A stretch of 64,000 nt of DNA, from NCBI RefSeq assembly GCF_000633515.1, contig NZ_AYMP01000035.1:1-64000 (forward strand), given 5' to 3'. A program made the position numbers and the translations under genes. The notes below the pieces were generated by a model. It was not told the origin of the DNA, did no database searches, and saw only the letters and a program-made list of their open reading frames with translations. Origin of the DNA: Morganella morganii H1r (GTDB taxonomy: Bacteria > Pseudomonadota > Gammaproteobacteria > Enterobacterales > Enterobacteriaceae). Shown here one piece after another: positions 8,950 through 19,202 of this stretch. Numbering within the stretch: the stretch's first letter is position 1; each line of letters opens with the position of its first letter.

Positions 8950-10518
8950 ATGACCGCAAAACAACCATTGTCCGCTCAGCCGTCAGCGGCTGAGTATGTG
9001 AGAGCCGCCTTCAGCGCTTCCGTTTATGATGTCGCTCAGGTTACGCCGCTGCAACTGATGCCGAAGCTGTCGGCACGGCTCGGCAATACCATTTCAGTGA
9101 AACGGGAAGACAGGCAGCCCGTGCACAGTTTTAAGCTGCGCGGCGCGTATGCCATGATTGCGGAGCTGACAGAAGAACAGAAACGGCGGGGCGTGGTGAC
9201 GGCATCAGCCGGAAACCATGCTCAGGGTGTGGCGTTATCTGCCGGGAAAACCGGGGTGAAAGCCCTGATTGTGATGCCGGTGGCGACTGCGGATATCAAA
9301 GTGGATGCGGTTCGCGGGTTCGGCGGCGAAGTGGTTCTCCACGGCGCGAATTTTGATGAGGCAAAAGCACATGCACTGGAGCTGGCTGCTTCCCTCGGTA
9401 TGACGTTTATTCCGCCGTTTGATCATCCGTCGGTGATCGCCGGTCAGGCCACGATCGCTCTTGAACTGTTACAGCAGAATGCCAGGCTCGACAGAGTCTT
9501 TGTACCGGTCGGCGGTGGCGGGCTGGCCGCCGGGGTGGCGGTATTCATCAAACACCTGATGCCGGATATTAAAGTGATTGGTGTCGAGGCGGAAGAGGCG
9601 GCCTGTCTGAAAGCGGCGCTGGATGCCGGACATCCGGTCGAATTACCGAAAGTCGGGCTGTTTGCCGAAGGTGTGGCGGTAAAACGGATTGGTGATGAGA
9701 CCTTCCGTTTGTGTCAGCAGTATCTGGATGATGTCATCACCGTGGACAGTGATGCCATCTGCGCAGCCATGAAAGATCTGTTTGATGATGTACGGGCAGT
9801 GGCGGAACCCTCAGGCGCACTGGCACTGGCGGGGATGAAAAAATACATTCAGCAGCACAATATTCAGGGGGAAAACCTGGCGCATGTGCTTTCCGGTGCC
9901 AATGTGAATTTCCATGTGCTCCGTTATGTGTCAGAGCGGTGCGAGCTTGGAGAACAGCGTGAAGGCGTGTTCGCAGTGACGATCTCGGAAGAGAAAGGCA
10001 GTTTCCTGCGGTTTTGTCAGGCGCTCGGCCCGCGTGTGGTGACAGAGTTTAACTATCGCTACAGCGGTTCAGATGAGGCTTCTGTGTTTGTCAGTGTCCG
10101 TGCCGATGAGGGCCCGGGCGCACGGCAGACGATTCTGGATGGTCTTACCGCTGCCGGGTTCAGTGCGACAGATTTGTCGGATGATGAAATGGCGAAACTG
10201 CATGTCCGCTACATGGTGGGTGGCCGTCCGTCAGCACCGTTGCAGGAGCGGCTGTTCAGTTTTGAATTCCCGGAAGCGCCCGGCGCACTGCTGAAATTCC
10301 TGGAAACACTTGGTACTCACTGGAATATCACCCTGTTCCATTACCGCAGTCACGGCACGGATTATGGCCGTGTGCTGGCGGCTTTTGAAATTCAGGAAGG
10401 GGATGTGCAGTTTGAGCAGCATCTGAATGCACTCGGCTACGACTTCCGTGATGAAACCGGTAACGCTGCCTTTGCCCGTTTCCTTGCCCCGCAGTTATCC
10501 GGGGTGGTGCGGCAGTAG
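8950..10518 (+). CDS. ilvA: Threonine ammonia-lyase (deaminase), biosynthetic
   Basis: IlvA converts threonine to 2-oxobutyrate, the committed step to isoleucine, and is inhibited by isoleucine. Its 522 residues comprise a PLP catalytic domain (about 1-330, PLP lysine K62 in HSFKLRGAYAM, glycine loop PVGGGGLAAG) and two ACT-like regulatory domains (about 335-515) that bind isoleucine and valine. It starts 2 nt after ilvD, so translation is coupled. Its 3' end overlaps the convergent ilvY by 24 bp. Confidence 0.96.
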   Translation: MTAKQPLSAQPSAAEYVRAAFSASVYDVAQVTPLQLMPKLSARLGNTISVKREDRQPVHSFKLRGAYAMIAELTEEQKRRGVVTASAGNHAQGVALSAGKTGVKALIVMPVATADIKVDAVRGFGGEVVLHGANFDEAKAHALELAASLGMTFIPPFDHPSVIAGQATIALELLQQNARLDRVFVPVGGGGLAAGVAVFIKHLMPDIKVIGVEAEEAACLKAALDAGHPVELPKVGLFAEGVAVKRIGDETFRLCQQYLDDVITVDSDAICAAMKDLFDDVRAVAEPSGALALAGMKKYIQQHNIQGENLAHVLSGANVNFHVLRYVSERCELGEQREGVFAVTISEEKGSFLRFCQALGPRVVTEFNYRYSGSDEASVFVSVRADEGPGARQTILDGLTAAGFSATDLSDDEMAKLHVRYMVGGRPSAPLQERLFSFEFPEAPGALLKFLETLGTHWNITLFHYRSHGTDYGRVLAAFEIQEGDVQFEQHLNALGYDFRDETGNAAFARFLAPQLSGVVRQ

Positions 10519-11391
10519 TTGCCAGAAGGCTCTGATCAGCGGCTCATGCAGCCGCTTGTTCAGTGTGCAGACACCCAGCTCAAACGGCGCAACCATCGAA
10601 ATATTATCGAGTTGCAGTATCCGGCTGCGGATTGCGTCCGGGCTGTTCTCCACCACCACATTCGGGATCAGTGCGATACCGCAGCCCAGTGCCACCATCG
10701 ACACAATCGCTTCATGGCCGGATACCGTGGCATAAATCTGCGGATCCTGAATCCGGTGAGTTTTAAACCATAAATCAATCCGTTTACGTGACGGGCCATG
10801 CTCCGGAATGATAAACGGGATATTTTCCCAGTCGGGCACCGGCTGTACCGCCTGTTGTCTGACGGGGCATGGCAGCGCGGGCGCTATCAGTGACAGCGGG
10901 ATTTCGCCTATCTGGTGAAAGCGGACATTATCCGGCAGCTTTTCCGGCTTACCGGCGATACCGAGATCGGCTTCCTGTGACTGCACTTTCTCCACCGCAT
11001 CCGCCGCGTCCCCGGTGGTCAGCTTGATTTCCACCTGCGGATGTTCTGCCCGGAACTGATCCAGAATCTGCGGCAGATGGCTGTATGCGGCGGTGACGGA
11101 ACAGAACAGATGTAATTCACCGGTCAGTGACGGGCTCTGGTGATTAAGGGCATGTTGCAGCTGCTGGTATTGCAGCACTGTTTCCCGGGCAAATTTTTTC
11201 AGTTGCTCACCGGCGGCTGTCAGCTGAACAGTGCGGTTATCCCGCAGAAACAGCGGATGCCCGAGGGATTCTTCCAGGCGCTGGATCTGCCGTGAGAGTG
11301 TCGACGGGCTGATATACATGGCAGCAGCGGTTTTGCCGAAGTGGCAACTTTCCGCAAGATGTAAAAACAGTCTGAGTTCCCGGATATCCAT
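10495..11391 (-). CDS. ilvY: LysR-family activator of ilvC, IlvY
   Basis: IlvY activates ilvC in the presence of acetolactate or acetohydroxybutyrate and represses itself. The N-terminal helix-turn-helix (MDIRELRLFLHLAES, ISPSTLSRQIQRLEESLG) precedes the effector domain (CSVTAAYSHLP, GHEAIVSMVALGCGIALIP). The ATG at 11391 gives 298 aa opening MDIREL as in E. coli and has AGAGG 5 nt upstream; a GTG one codon earlier is too close to that site. It is divergent from ilvC and convergent with ilvA, as in E. coli. Confidence 0.94.
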   Translation of the reverse strand: MDIRELRLFLHLAESCHFGKTAAAMYISPSTLSRQIQRLEESLGHPLFLRDNRTVQLTAAGEQLKKFARETVLQYQQLQHALNHQSPSLTGELHLFCSVTAAYSHLPQILDQFRAEHPQVEIKLTTGDAADAVEKVQSQEADLGIAGKPEKLPDNVRFHQIGEIPLSLIAPALPCPVRQQAVQPVPDWENIPFIIPEHGPSRKRIDLWFKTHRIQDPQIYATVSGHEAIVSMVALGCGIALIPNVVVENSPDAIRSRILQLDNISMVAPFELGVCTLNKRLHEPLIRAFWQLLPHHPG

Positions 11392-11427
11392 CACAACCTC
11401 TCAGGGGATTATGTTTTAGTCGGTACG

Positions 11428-11442
11428 TTGCATAAATTGCAT
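11428..11442 (+). promoter_or_regulatory. Candidate IlvY operator O1
   Basis: The site TTGCATAAATTGCAT lies 37 bp upstream of the ilvY start codon. A related sequence in the opposite orientation lies at 11460-11474. E. coli has two tandem IlvY operators in this gap, one over the ilvY promoter and one over the ilvC -35 box, and the layout here fits. Confidence 0.6.
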
Positions 11443-11459
11443 CACTATCTTGTGAATAT

Positions 11460-11474
11460 ATCAATTTAAGCAAT
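11460..11474 (-). promoter_or_regulatory. Candidate IlvY operator O2
   Basis: Read on the minus strand this is ATTGCTTAAATTGAT, a near copy of the O1 site. It touches the candidate ilvC -35 box at 11473-11478, the position expected for an operator whose occupancy is changed by the inducer. Confidence 0.6.
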
Positions 11475-11502
11475 GAAAATCATGACATATAGTCATTATA
11501 AA
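11473..11502 (+). promoter_or_regulatory. Candidate ilvC promoter
   Basis: The -35-like ATGAAA (11473-11478) and -10-like TATAAA (11497-11502) are 18 bp apart and lie about 85 bp before ilvC. A weak -35 fits an activator-dependent promoter controlled by IlvY. Confidence 0.5.
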
Positions 11503-11585
11503 TAAAGGGTGTTTATCACACCGGAAAACAATCAATCAGTGCTGCGAAGACAGCAATCTGAGCAAACACAATACACGGAGTCACC

Positions 11586-13061
11586 ATGGCGAATTATTTT
11601 AATACACTGAATTTGCGCCAGCAGCTGGCGCAGTTAGGCAAATGCCGGTTTATGGCACGCGAAGAATTTGCGGATGAGGCAGGGTATCTCAAAGGCAAAA
11701 AAGTGGTGATTGTCGGCTGTGGTGCACAGGGGCTGAACCAGGGACTGAATATGCGCGATTCCGGACTGGATATCGCCTATGCATTGCGTCAGGAAGCTAT
11801 CGATGAGAAGCGCACCTCATGGCGTCGTGCCACCGAAAACGGTTTTACCGTCGGCACATATGAAGAACTGATCCCGCAGGCTGACCTCGTAGTTAACCTG
11901 ACACCGGACAAACAGCACTCTGCGGTGGTTAAAGCGGTTCAGCCGCTGATGAAATCCGGCGCGGCGCTGGGTTATTCACACGGCTTCAATATTGTCGAAG
12001 TCGGCGAAACTATCCGCCCTGATATCACCGTTGTGATGGTGGCACCGAAATGTCCGGGAACGGAAGTGCGTGAAGAGTACAAACGCGGCTTTGGTGTTCC
12101 GACACTGATTGCGGTACATCCGGAAAATGATGCCAAAGGTGAAGGGCTGGCGATTGCCAAAGCCTGGGCTGCGGCAACCGGCGGTCACCGTGCGGGTGTT
12201 CTGGAATCATCTTTTGTTGCGGAAGTGAAATCTGACCTGATGGGTGAGCAGACTATCCTCTGCGGTATGCTGCAGGCCGGTTCTCTGCTCTGTTATGACA
12301 AAATGGTTGCTGACGGCGCAGATCCGGCGTATGCGGGCAAGCTGATCCAGTACGGCTGGGAAACCATTACCGAAGCACTGAAACAGGGCGGGATCACGCT
12401 GATGATGGACAGATTGTCCAACCCGGCAAAAGTCCGTGCTTATCAGCTCTCTGAGACCCTGAAAGCACAGATGAAGACCCTGTTTGAAAAACATATGGAT
12501 GACATCATTTCCGGCCATTTCTCCTCAACGATGATGGCAGACTGGGCAAATGATGATAAAAACCTGCTGACCTGGCGTGAAGAAACCGGTAAAACGGCAT
12601 TTGAAAATTACCCGGATTCTGAGCAGAAAATCAGTGAGCAGGAATATTTTGACCACGGAGTTGTCATGGTCGCAATGGTGAAAGCCGGTGTTGAGCTGGC
12701 ATTTGAAACTATGATTGACGCGGGGATCATTGCAGAATCCGCTTATTATGAATCACTGCATGAACTGCCGCTGATCGCCAACACTATTGCCCGTAAGCGT
12801 CTGTATGAGATGAATGTGGTTATCTCCGATACCGCAGAATACGGCAACTATCTGTTCTCGTTTGCAGCCGTGCCGTTACTGAAAGACTTTATGGCATCAC
12901 TGCAGCCGGGCGACCTGGGTAAATCCGGGGCAGACTACGGCACGGATAACGCGCAACTGCGTGATATCAATGAAGCGATTCGCCAGCATCCGATTGAAAC
13001 TGTTGGTAAAACCCTGCGTGGTTATATGACAGATATGAAACGTATCGCAGTCGGCGGCTGA
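11586..13061 (+). CDS. ilvC: Ketol-acid reductoisomerase (class II)
   Basis: IlvC uses NADPH and Mg2+ to isomerise and reduce acetolactate and acetohydroxybutyrate to the dihydroxy acids used by IlvD. Its 491 residues equal the long, class II E. coli form with a duplicated C-terminal knotted domain. The Rossmann motif VGCGAQG is at 43-49. ACGGAGTCACC precedes the ATG. It is transcribed alone, divergent from ilvY, with a terminator after it. The E. coli neighbour ppiC is absent. Confidence 0.97.
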   Translation: MANYFNTLNLRQQLAQLGKCRFMAREEFADEAGYLKGKKVVIVGCGAQGLNQGLNMRDSGLDIAYALRQEAIDEKRTSWRRATENGFTVGTYEELIPQADLVVNLTPDKQHSAVVKAVQPLMKSGAALGYSHGFNIVEVGETIRPDITVVMVAPKCPGTEVREEYKRGFGVPTLIAVHPENDAKGEGLAIAKAWAAATGGHRAGVLESSFVAEVKSDLMGEQTILCGMLQAGSLLCYDKMVADGADPAYAGKLIQYGWETITEALKQGGITLMMDRLSNPAKVRAYQLSETLKAQMKTLFEKHMDDIISGHFSSTMMADWANDDKNLLTWREETGKTAFENYPDSEQKISEQEYFDHGVVMVAMVKAGVELAFETMIDAGIIAESAYYESLHELPLIANTIARKRLYEMNVVISDTAEYGNYLFSFAAVPLLKDFMASLQPGDLGKSGADYGTDNAQLRDINEAIRQHPIETVGKTLRGYMTDMKRIAVGG

Positions 13062-13089
13062 TAACAAAATCGTTTAATGATGAAATGAG

Positions 13090-13117
13090 ACGGCACTTTC
13101 GGGTGCCGTTTTCCGTT
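13090..13117 (+). terminator. Intrinsic terminator of ilvC
   Basis: The stem ACGGCAC/GTGCCGT with loop TTTCGG is followed by TTCCGTTTT. It lies 28 nt after the ilvC stop. Confidence 0.85.
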
Positions 13118-13205
13118 TTAATGAGCGGCGTCCGGTTACACTTCTGCTGTACCTTTCTGCTACAATTCCCTTCTGTTCCAGTATTGAGTCGAGTTAACAG
13201 CGCGT

Positions 13206-15236
13206 ATGAAATTAAATCCCGGCCAGCAGCAGGCCGTTGAGTATGTTCAGGGGCCGTGCCTTGTGCTTGCGGGTGCCGGCTCCGGCAAAACCCGTGTGAT
13301 CACCAATAAAATTGCCCATCTGATCCGCAATACCGGCTATCAGCCGCGCCAGATTGCGGCGGTGACTTTTACCAATAAAGCCGCGCGGGAAATGAAAGAG
13401 CGTGTTGCACAAACCCTTGGGCGCAAAGAGGCCAAAGGGCTGATGATCTCCACATTCCATACACTGGGGCTGGAGATCATCAAGCGGGAATACAAAGCGC
13501 TGGGGATGAAAAGTAATTTCTCCCTGTTCGATGATCAGGATCAGCTCGCGCTGCTTAAAGAGCTGACGTTAGATCATCTGGAAGAAGATAAAGAGTTACT
13601 GCAACAACTGGTCAGTCAGATCTCGAACTGGAAAAACGCCCTGCTGACGCCGGAACAGGCAAAAGGGCTGGCGCGATCAGAGCGCGAACATACGTTTGCT
13701 GAGTGTTACCGCCGTTATGAATTGCACCTGAGCAGCTGTAATGTGCTTGATTTTGATGACCTTATCACCAAACCGACCCTGCTGTTTGCCCGTGATGAAC
13801 AGGCGCGTGAGCGCTGGCAGCAGCGTATCCGTTATCTGCTGGTGGATGAGTATCAGGATACCAACACCAGTCAGTATCAGCTGGTCAAATTGCTGGTCGG
13901 TAAACGCGCGTATTTTACGGTCGTGGGTGATGATGATCAGTCAATTTATTCATGGCGCGGCGCACAACCGAAAAACCTGGTACAGCTGAGTAAAGATTTT
14001 CCGGAGCTGCGTGTGATCAAGCTGGAGCAGAATTACCGCTCGTCCGGCTGTATTCTGAATGCGGCGAATATCCTGATCGCCAATAACCCGCATGTATTTG
14101 AAAAACAGCTTTTTTCAAACCTCGGGTATGGTGATCCGATGAAAGTGATCACCGCGAATAATGAAGATCATGAAGCGGAGCGGGTGGCCGGGGAGCTGAT
14201 CGCCCATCATTTTATCAATAAGACCGATTATAAAGATTACGCGATCTTATACCGCGGCAACCATCAGTCGCGGATCTTTGAAAAAATGCTGATGCAAAAC
14301 CGGATCCCGTACCGGATCTCGGGCGGAACCTCTTTCTTCTCCCGCCCGGAAATTAAAGATTTGCTGGCGTATCTGCGCGTGCTGACCAATCCGGAAGATG
14401 ACAGTGCTTTCCTGCGCATCGTGAACACGCCGCGCCGGGGAATAGGACCGGCTACTATCCAGAAGTTGGGTGAGTGGGCCAATACGCGGGACAAAAGCCT
14501 GTATCAGGCCAGTTTCGACCTCGGGCTGGGGCAGACGCTTTCCGGTCAGGGACTGGCGGCACTGACGAATTTTACCGGCTGGCTGGCCGATGTGGAAAAA
14601 TTGGTTGAGCGCGAGCCGCTGATCGCGGTGCGTGATTTACTGCATGGCCTGGATTATCAGAGCTGGCTGTTTGAAACGTCTGCCAGCCCGAAAGCCGCTG
14701 AGATGCGGATGAAAAACGTCGATCAGCTGTTCAGCTGGATGGCAGAAATGCTGGAAGGCGATGATCTCAACGAGCCGATGACGCTGGCACAGGTGGTTAC
14801 CCGCTTTACGTTGCGCGACATGATGGAGCGCGGCGAGGAAGCGGAAGAGCTGGATCAGGTGCAACTGATGACACTGCATGCCTCTAAGGGGCTGGAATTT
14901 CCGTATGTTTTCCTCGTGGGTATGGAAGAGGGGATTTTGCCGCATCAGTCCAGTATCGATGAGGATAATGTGGATGAAGAGCGGCGTCTGGCTTATGTGG
15001 GGATCACCCGTGCGCAGAAATCCCTCTTTTTTACCCTGTGCCGTGAGCGCCGCCAGTACGGCGAGCTGATCCGCCCTGAACCGAGCCGGTTTCTCTATGA
15101 ACTGCCGCAGGATGATCTGCATTGGGACGACGGCAAAAAAGTGGTGAAAACCGCCGAGGAGAAGCAACAGACCGGGTTGCGCGGTGTGGCCGGGCTGAAG
15201 GCGATGCTGGCAAAGAAAAAGGAAGAAAACGGATGA
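13206..15236 (+). CDS. rep: ATP-dependent DNA helicase Rep
   Basis: Rep is a superfamily 1A 3'-5' helicase that clears proteins from DNA ahead of the replication fork, working with DnaB and PriC. The 676 residues include Walker A AGAGSGKT (22-29), the DEYQDTN box, [21 protein letters not shown], and the C-terminal motif [11 protein letters not shown]. Full-length similarity to E. coli Rep (673 aa) is high and exceeds that to the paralogue uvrD at 46454. Its stop codon overlaps the start of a small downstream gene. Confidence 0.96.
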   Translation: MKLNPGQQQAVEYVQGPCLVLAGAGSGKTRVITNKIAHLIRNTGYQPRQIAAVTFTNKAAREMKERVAQTLGRKEAKGLMISTFHTLGLEIIKREYKALGMKSNFSLFDDQDQLALLKELTLDHLEEDKELLQQLVSQISNWKNALLTPEQAKGLARSEREHTFAECYRRYELHLSSCNVLDFDDLITKPTLLFARDEQARERWQQRIRYLLVDEYQDTNTSQYQLVKLLVGKRAYFTVVGDDDQSIYSWRGAQPKNLVQLSKDFPELRVIKLEQNYRSSGCILNAANILIANNPHVFEKQLFSNLGYGDPMKVITANNEDHEAERVAGELIAHHFINKTDYKDYAILYRGNHQSRIFEKMLMQNRIPYRISGGTSFFSRPEIKDLLAYLRVLTNPEDDSAFLRIVNTPRRGIGPATIQKLGEWANTRDKSLYQASFDLGLGQTLSGQGLAALTNFTGWLADVEKLVEREPLIAVRDLLHGLDYQSWLFETSASPKAAEMRMKNVDQLFSWMAEMLEGDDLNEPMTLAQVVTRFTLRDMMERGEEAEELDQVQLMTLHASKGLEFPYVFLVGMEEGILPHQSSIDEDNVDEERRLAYVGITRAQKSLFFTLCRERRQYGELIRPEPSRFLYELPQDDLHWDDGKKVVKTAEEKQQTGLRGVAGLKAMLAKKKEENG

Positions 15237-15454
15237 GGGAATCACTCAGAGCAAAAATGATCGCGGTATGTGATGATAAGATACTGAAAAAAGGTGAAAA
15301 TACAGGTTTATCGTTTTACGCGTTCTTTGCCAATAAAAATGATGATCCCGAATTACTGATGGAAGCCGCTACGTGGTGGATTATGACCAGTAAGTTGGAT
15401 CACTTTGAAAAAGCTCATAAAATTAAAGCCCTGATAATGTCCGAAAACGAATAA
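15233..15454 (+). CDS. Small protein of unknown function coupled to rep
   Basis: A 73-residue protein whose ATG overlaps the rep TGA as ATGA, so it is probably made by translational coupling. It opens [18 protein letters not shown] and contains [24 protein letters not shown] followed by a charged helix ending MSENE (the middle block is split here only for description). It has no signal peptide, membrane segment or obvious metal site, and should be a small soluble alpha-helical protein. It reminds me of a small family annotated only as a domain of unknown function (possibly DUF6500), from recall and unverified. It is not at this place in E. coli. Confidence 0.75.
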   Translation: MRESLRAKMIAVCDDKILKKGENTGLSFYAFFANKNDDPELLMEAATWWIMTSKLDHFEKAHKIKALIMSENE

Positions 15455-15471
15455 TCAGGGCTTATTATCTG

Positions 15472-16980
15472 TCAGTCGGGGGTGGATGGTTTCTGTTCTT
15501 CCAGCATAAGTGACCACTGCACATAACTCTGCCACTGAATTTCCTGCTGTAATGCTTCCGCGCGCAGCGGATGCAATTGCTGCCAGCCGACCGGCAGTGT
15601 GATAATCAGCCCTTCCGCAGACGCCCGGATGCGCAGTGACGGCAGTGTGTCATCACGGCGGCGGCTGGCAAAAATAATCGCCAGACGCAGCAGACGACAC
15701 AGACAACCGGCTTCACGCGGCGTCAGTGCATTTTGCTGGTTGAGAGAATGGATATCTAACGGGCCGCTCTGATTACGCAGCAATACCGCTAACAGGCGGC
15801 GCTGTGCCGGTGTGAAACCGGGTAAATCCAGATTACTGACCAGATAACCGGCATGTTCAGGGCCTTTGCGGAAATCAACACTCAGCCCGATTTCATGGAT
15901 CAGCGAGGCGCTGCTGAGCAGTTCACGACAGCGGATATCCAGCTGCCAGGCAGTTGCCACCTGCTGAAAAAAGTGATCCGCTAACTGGCGGACACGTTTG
16001 CCCTGGTCGGCATCTATCTGAAAACGCTTCTGAATATTTTTCAGTGTCCGGGTGCGGATGTCCTGCTCTACCGGCAATTCCAGCATGCCGTAGACCAGCC
16101 CTTCACGCAGTGCTCCCCCGGCGAGTGTCATGCTGTCAATGCCGAGCGTTTCAAAAATCGCGATAAGAATAGCCAGCCCGCTCGGGAACACCAGTGCCCG
16201 CTCCAGCGTCAGCCCTTCAATTTCCAGCTCTTCCAGTTTGCCGCACTCAATCGCTTTGCGTTTGAGCTGCTGCAGTTTCGGCAGGGTGATTTGTTCATCC
16301 ATGCCCTGAGCAATCATAATTTCCTGAAGTGCCTGAACGGTGCCGGATGCGCCGACACACACCTGCCAGCCCTGCGCCAGAAGCGCCGGGGCGACCGGGG
16401 CGATAATATCGCGGGCAGCCTGTTCGGCACCGGCGAAATTCTCTGTGGTCAGAGAGCGATCAGTAAAATAGCGCTCCAGCCAGGTGACGCAGCCCATCTC
16501 AAGGCTGAACAGTTCCGTGGTTTTGGTGCCGCTGCCGGTCACCAGTTCGGTACTGCCGCCGCCGATATCGACCACCAGACGTTTATCCGACCCGCCGGTG
16601 GTGTGGGCAACGCCCTGATAAATCAGACGTGCTTCTTCCTCACCCCGGATCACGGTGACCGGATGACCGAGGATCTCCGCCGCTGTTTCCAGAAATTCAC
16701 CGGCATTTTTAGCCAGGCGCAGGGTCGCTGTTGCCACCACGCGGATTTGGGAATCCGGGATATCCTGCAGGTGTTCGGAAAACAGGCGCAGACACTGCCA
16801 GCCGCGGGCCATCGCTGCCGGAGACAGGATATTCTCTTTATCCAGCCCGGCTGCCAGACGAACCTTGCGTTTTATCCGTGACAGTACCTGAATACTGCCC
16901 GCGATCTCCCGTACCACCAGCATATGAAAGCTGTTGGAACCCAGATCGATGGCAGCATAAAGCGAAGACGATCTCAGCAT
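15472..16980 (-). CDS. gppA: Guanosine-5'-triphosphate,3'-diphosphate pyrophosphatase (GppA)
   Basis: GppA hydrolyses pppGpp to ppGpp in the stringent response and also degrades polyphosphate. The 502 residues start with the Ppx/GppA ASKHA fold ([53 protein letters not shown]), followed by an HD-like C-terminal domain ([11 protein letters not shown]). It begins 8 nt after the rhlB stop and is co-transcribed with it on the minus strand, as in E. coli. Confidence 0.95.
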   Translation of the reverse strand: MLRSSSLYAAIDLGSNSFHMLVVREIAGSIQVLSRIKRKVRLAAGLDKENILSPAAMARGWQCLRLFSEHLQDIPDSQIRVVATATLRLAKNAGEFLETAAEILGHPVTVIRGEEEARLIYQGVAHTTGGSDKRLVVDIGGGSTELVTGSGTKTTELFSLEMGCVTWLERYFTDRSLTTENFAGAEQAARDIIAPVAPALLAQGWQVCVGASGTVQALQEIMIAQGMDEQITLPKLQQLKRKAIECGKLEELEIEGLTLERALVFPSGLAILIAIFETLGIDSMTLAGGALREGLVYGMLELPVEQDIRTRTLKNIQKRFQIDADQGKRVRQLADHFFQQVATAWQLDIRCRELLSSASLIHEIGLSVDFRKGPEHAGYLVSNLDLPGFTPAQRRLLAVLLRNQSGPLDIHSLNQQNALTPREAGCLCRLLRLAIIFASRRRDDTLPSLRIRASAEGLIITLPVGWQQLHPLRAEALQQEIQWQSYVQWSLMLEEQKPSTPD

Positions 16981-16988
16981 GGCGGCCT

Positions 16989-18284
16989 TCAGCGTTTGGT
17001 GCGGTTATTGTTATGACGCGGCCCGTTGCTGTTGCGGCGCGGCATATTGCGGCGGTTCTGACCACCTCCGGTGCGCGGCGGACGGCGGCGGCGCTTCGGT
17101 ACCGGCAGATCAGCCAGCAGCGCATCGCTGTTGTATTTACTGACAGGAATCGGATGACCGGTATATTCTTCAATCGCAGGCAGATTCAGTGCGTACTCTT
17201 CACAGGCCAGGCTGATGGAGTGACCACTTTCCCCGGCACGTCCGGTACGGCCGATACGGTGAACATAGTCTTCACAGTCATCCGGCAGATCATAGTTAAA
17301 GACGTGAGTCACTGACGGGATATGCAGACCACGGGCCGCAACATCCGTTGCCACCAGAATATCCAGATTACCGTGAGTGAAATCCTCGAGAATACGCAGA
17401 CGTTTTTTCTGCGCCACATCGCCGGTCAGCAGGCCGACACGGTGGCCGTCAGCCGCCAGGTGTGCCCAGATATCTTCACAGCGGTGTTTGGTATTGGCGA
17501 AAATAATGCAGCGATCCGGCCACTCTTCTTCCAGCAGTGTCTGGAGCAGGCGCATTTTTTCTTCATTGGACGGATAGAATAACTCTTCTTTGATCCGGTG
17601 ACCGGTACGCTGTTCCGGTTCAATTTCAATATATTCCGGGTTGTTCATCTGCTCAAATGCCAGCTCACGGACACGGTAGGATAGTGTCGCGGAGAACAGC
17701 AGGTTCATGCGTTCGGCACATGGCGGCATATGGCGGAACAGCCAGCGGATATCTTTGATAAAGCCGAGGTCGTACATACGGTCTGCTTCATCGAGAACCA
17801 CAACCTGAATGGCGCTCAGATCAATACGGCCCTGTTTGGCGAAGTCGATTAAGCGCCCGGTGGTGCCGATAATCACATCGACGCCGTCATCCAGCACTTT
17901 GATTTGTTTGTCGTAGCCGTCACCGCCGTAAGCCAGGCCGGTTTTCAGCCCGGTAAGCTGTGACAGTGGTTCGGCGTCAGAATGGATCTGTACCGCGAGT
18001 TCGCGGGTCGGTGCCATAATCAGCGCACGCGGCTGATTGATTTTGCGGCCTTCCGGTGCAGGATGGGTAAGTAAATGATGAAACGTTGACGTCAGAAATG
18101 CCAGCGTCTTTCCTGTTCCTGTTTGTGCCTGTCCTGCAACATCCCGGCCGTTGATCGTCAGGGGAAGTGTCAGCGCCTGAATAGGCGTGCAGTTATAAAA
18201 GCCCTTAGAATCAAGCGCTTCTACCACTTTAGTATGCAAGGCGAAGTCAGAAAACTTCTTGTCTGTTAAATGTGTTTTGCTCAT
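16989..18284 (-). CDS. rhlB: ATP-dependent RNA helicase RhlB
   Basis: RhlB is the DEAD-box helicase of the RNase E degradosome and unwinds structured mRNA for decay. It has the Q-motif region ([13 protein letters not shown]), Walker A AQTGTGKT (53-60), DEAD at 165-168, SAT, and the helicase C domain with [10 protein letters not shown]. An Arg/Asn-rich basic tail (about 395-431) matches the RNA- and RNase E-contacting tail of the family. The 431 aa compare with 421 in E. coli. It is divergent from trxA. Confidence 0.95.
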   Translation of the reverse strand: MSKTHLTDKKFSDFALHTKVVEALDSKGFYNCTPIQALTLPLTINGRDVAGQAQTGTGKTLAFLTSTFHHLLTHPAPEGRKINQPRALIMAPTRELAVQIHSDAEPLSQLTGLKTGLAYGGDGYDKQIKVLDDGVDVIIGTTGRLIDFAKQGRIDLSAIQVVVLDEADRMYDLGFIKDIRWLFRHMPPCAERMNLLFSATLSYRVRELAFEQMNNPEYIEIEPEQRTGHRIKEELFYPSNEEKMRLLQTLLEEEWPDRCIIFANTKHRCEDIWAHLAADGHRVGLLTGDVAQKKRLRILEDFTHGNLDILVATDVAARGLHIPSVTHVFNYDLPDDCEDYVHRIGRTGRAGESGHSISLACEEYALNLPAIEEYTGHPIPVSKYNSDALLADLPVPKRRRRPPRTGGGQNRRNMPRRNSNGPRHNNNRTKR

Positions 18285-18403
18285 ATTTAGGTAGAATATC
18301 AGTTTAATGTTGCGTTACGGAAGTCTATTCGCTGAAATAGGTAAATCCTATCATTAAATAATGGTAGACTAACCGGGTATCGTACAAATTTTGGAGTGGA
18401 ACA

Positions 18404-18730
18404 ATGAGCGATAAAATTATTCACCTGACTGATTCCGTTTTCGAACAAAGCGTATTAAAAGCAAACGGCCCTGTGCTCGTTGATTTTTGGGCAGCCTGGT
18501 GTGGCCCGTGTAAAATGATTGCCCCTATTCTAGACGAAATCGCCGACGAATATGCAGGGAAAATCACTATCGCAAAACTGAACATTGATGATAACCCGCA
18601 GACAGCGCCAAAATACGGCATCCGCGGTATCCCGACATTACTGCTGTTCAAGGACGGCATGGTGAAGGCAACGCAGGTTGGTGCGGTATCCAAAACCCAG
18701 CTGAAAACCTTTATCGATAACAATATCTGA
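18404..18730 (+). CDS. trxA: Thioredoxin 1
   Basis: A 108-residue cytoplasmic disulfide reductase and electron donor to ribonucleotide reductase and methionine sulfoxide reductase. The active site is WCGPCK with C33 and C36, the cis-proline is in GIPTLL, and the buried Asp is in VDFWA. TTGGAGTGG precedes the ATG. It is divergent from rhlB and upstream of rho, the E. coli order. An inverted repeat ATAGG-N5-CCTAT lies at 18337-18351 in the promoter region. Confidence 0.97.
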   Translation: MSDKIIHLTDSVFEQSVLKANGPVLVDFWAAWCGPCKMIAPILDEIADEYAGKITIAKLNIDDNPQTAPKYGIRGIPTLLLFKDGMVKATQVGAVSKTQLKTFIDNNI

Positions 18731-18754
18731 TAGCCGGTTTCAGCATTTGTCGTT

Positions 18755-18806
18755 AAGATGTCCTTCGGGAACGTGAATTAATCCTTGTTCACCCGCTGGA
18801 CGTCTT
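18755..18806 (+). other. Long RNA hairpin downstream of trxA
   Basis: The outer stem AAGATGTCC (18755-18763) pairs with GGACGTCTT (18798-18806) over nine pairs with one G-T. Inside, CGG/CCG and GTGAA/TTCAC form further stems separated by a GAAC bulge. There is no T-run after it, so it is not a standard intrinsic terminator. It may protect the trxA 3' end or belong to the rho leader. Confidence 0.55.
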
Positions 18807-19113
18807 CTCTGAAGCATGATAAGTTAGCGCCAGCTGATCAGGTATCGCTGAAGCTCCTCAGACAGCATAGCATACTGACAACTCTGTAGTGTCTGAAAGT
18901 CTGTTATCTCCGGATACATCAAGGTATCCGATATTCCGGTCCCGGTGTCCGGTTATCCCTCGGAGATAAATCTAATTTGCGGGAATGTCACCCAATTTGT
19001 TCTCCCAAATAGGATGTGCATCACATCTTGCCCTGTGCCGGGTGTTCACAGTCAGTCTTGCAGACGATTACCTGGAAATGCAAAAATATTCGTATTAACA
19101 GTGAAAATCGGTT

Positions 19114-19142
19114 TTGTAAAAAATTAACCTGGTAGCGATAAC
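19114..19142 (+). promoter_or_regulatory. Candidate rho-proximal promoter
   Basis: TTGTAA (19114-19119) and GATAAC (19137-19142) are separated by 17 bp. The -10 box lies within an imperfect 18-bp palindrome starting GGTAGCGATAACG. A start here would leave a leader of about 55 nt before rho. Confidence 0.35.
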
Positions 19143-19202
19143 GTTACCGTATTATTCACGTTCATAATTCGAGATACACCCCGAGTCAAAGAACCCACCA
19201 TT

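Larger units (their letters stand above)
18731..19202 (+). other. Structured trxA-rho intergenic region (rho leader)
   Basis: This 472-bp gap has no convincing gene. It should contain the autoregulated rho promoter and leader. Visible elements are a long hairpin (18755-18806), a 7-bp hairpin (18911-18930), a compact inverted repeat GATGTG-CAT-CACATC (19013-19027) and a candidate promoter at 19114-19142. I did not find a homologue of the E. coli leader peptide RhoL; a 7-codon reading frame (ATG at 18758) overlaps the first hairpin. Confidence 0.5.

Noticed and set aside
14637-15245. Minus-strand frame of 202 codons opposite rep
   Set aside because: It is antisense to the conserved C-terminal helicase motifs of Rep; its composition follows from the rep codons.
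18945-19127. 60-codon frame in the trxA-rho gap as a possible leader gene
   Set aside because: It has a GTG start without a clear ribosome site, does not resemble RhoL, and overlaps structured leader sequence.
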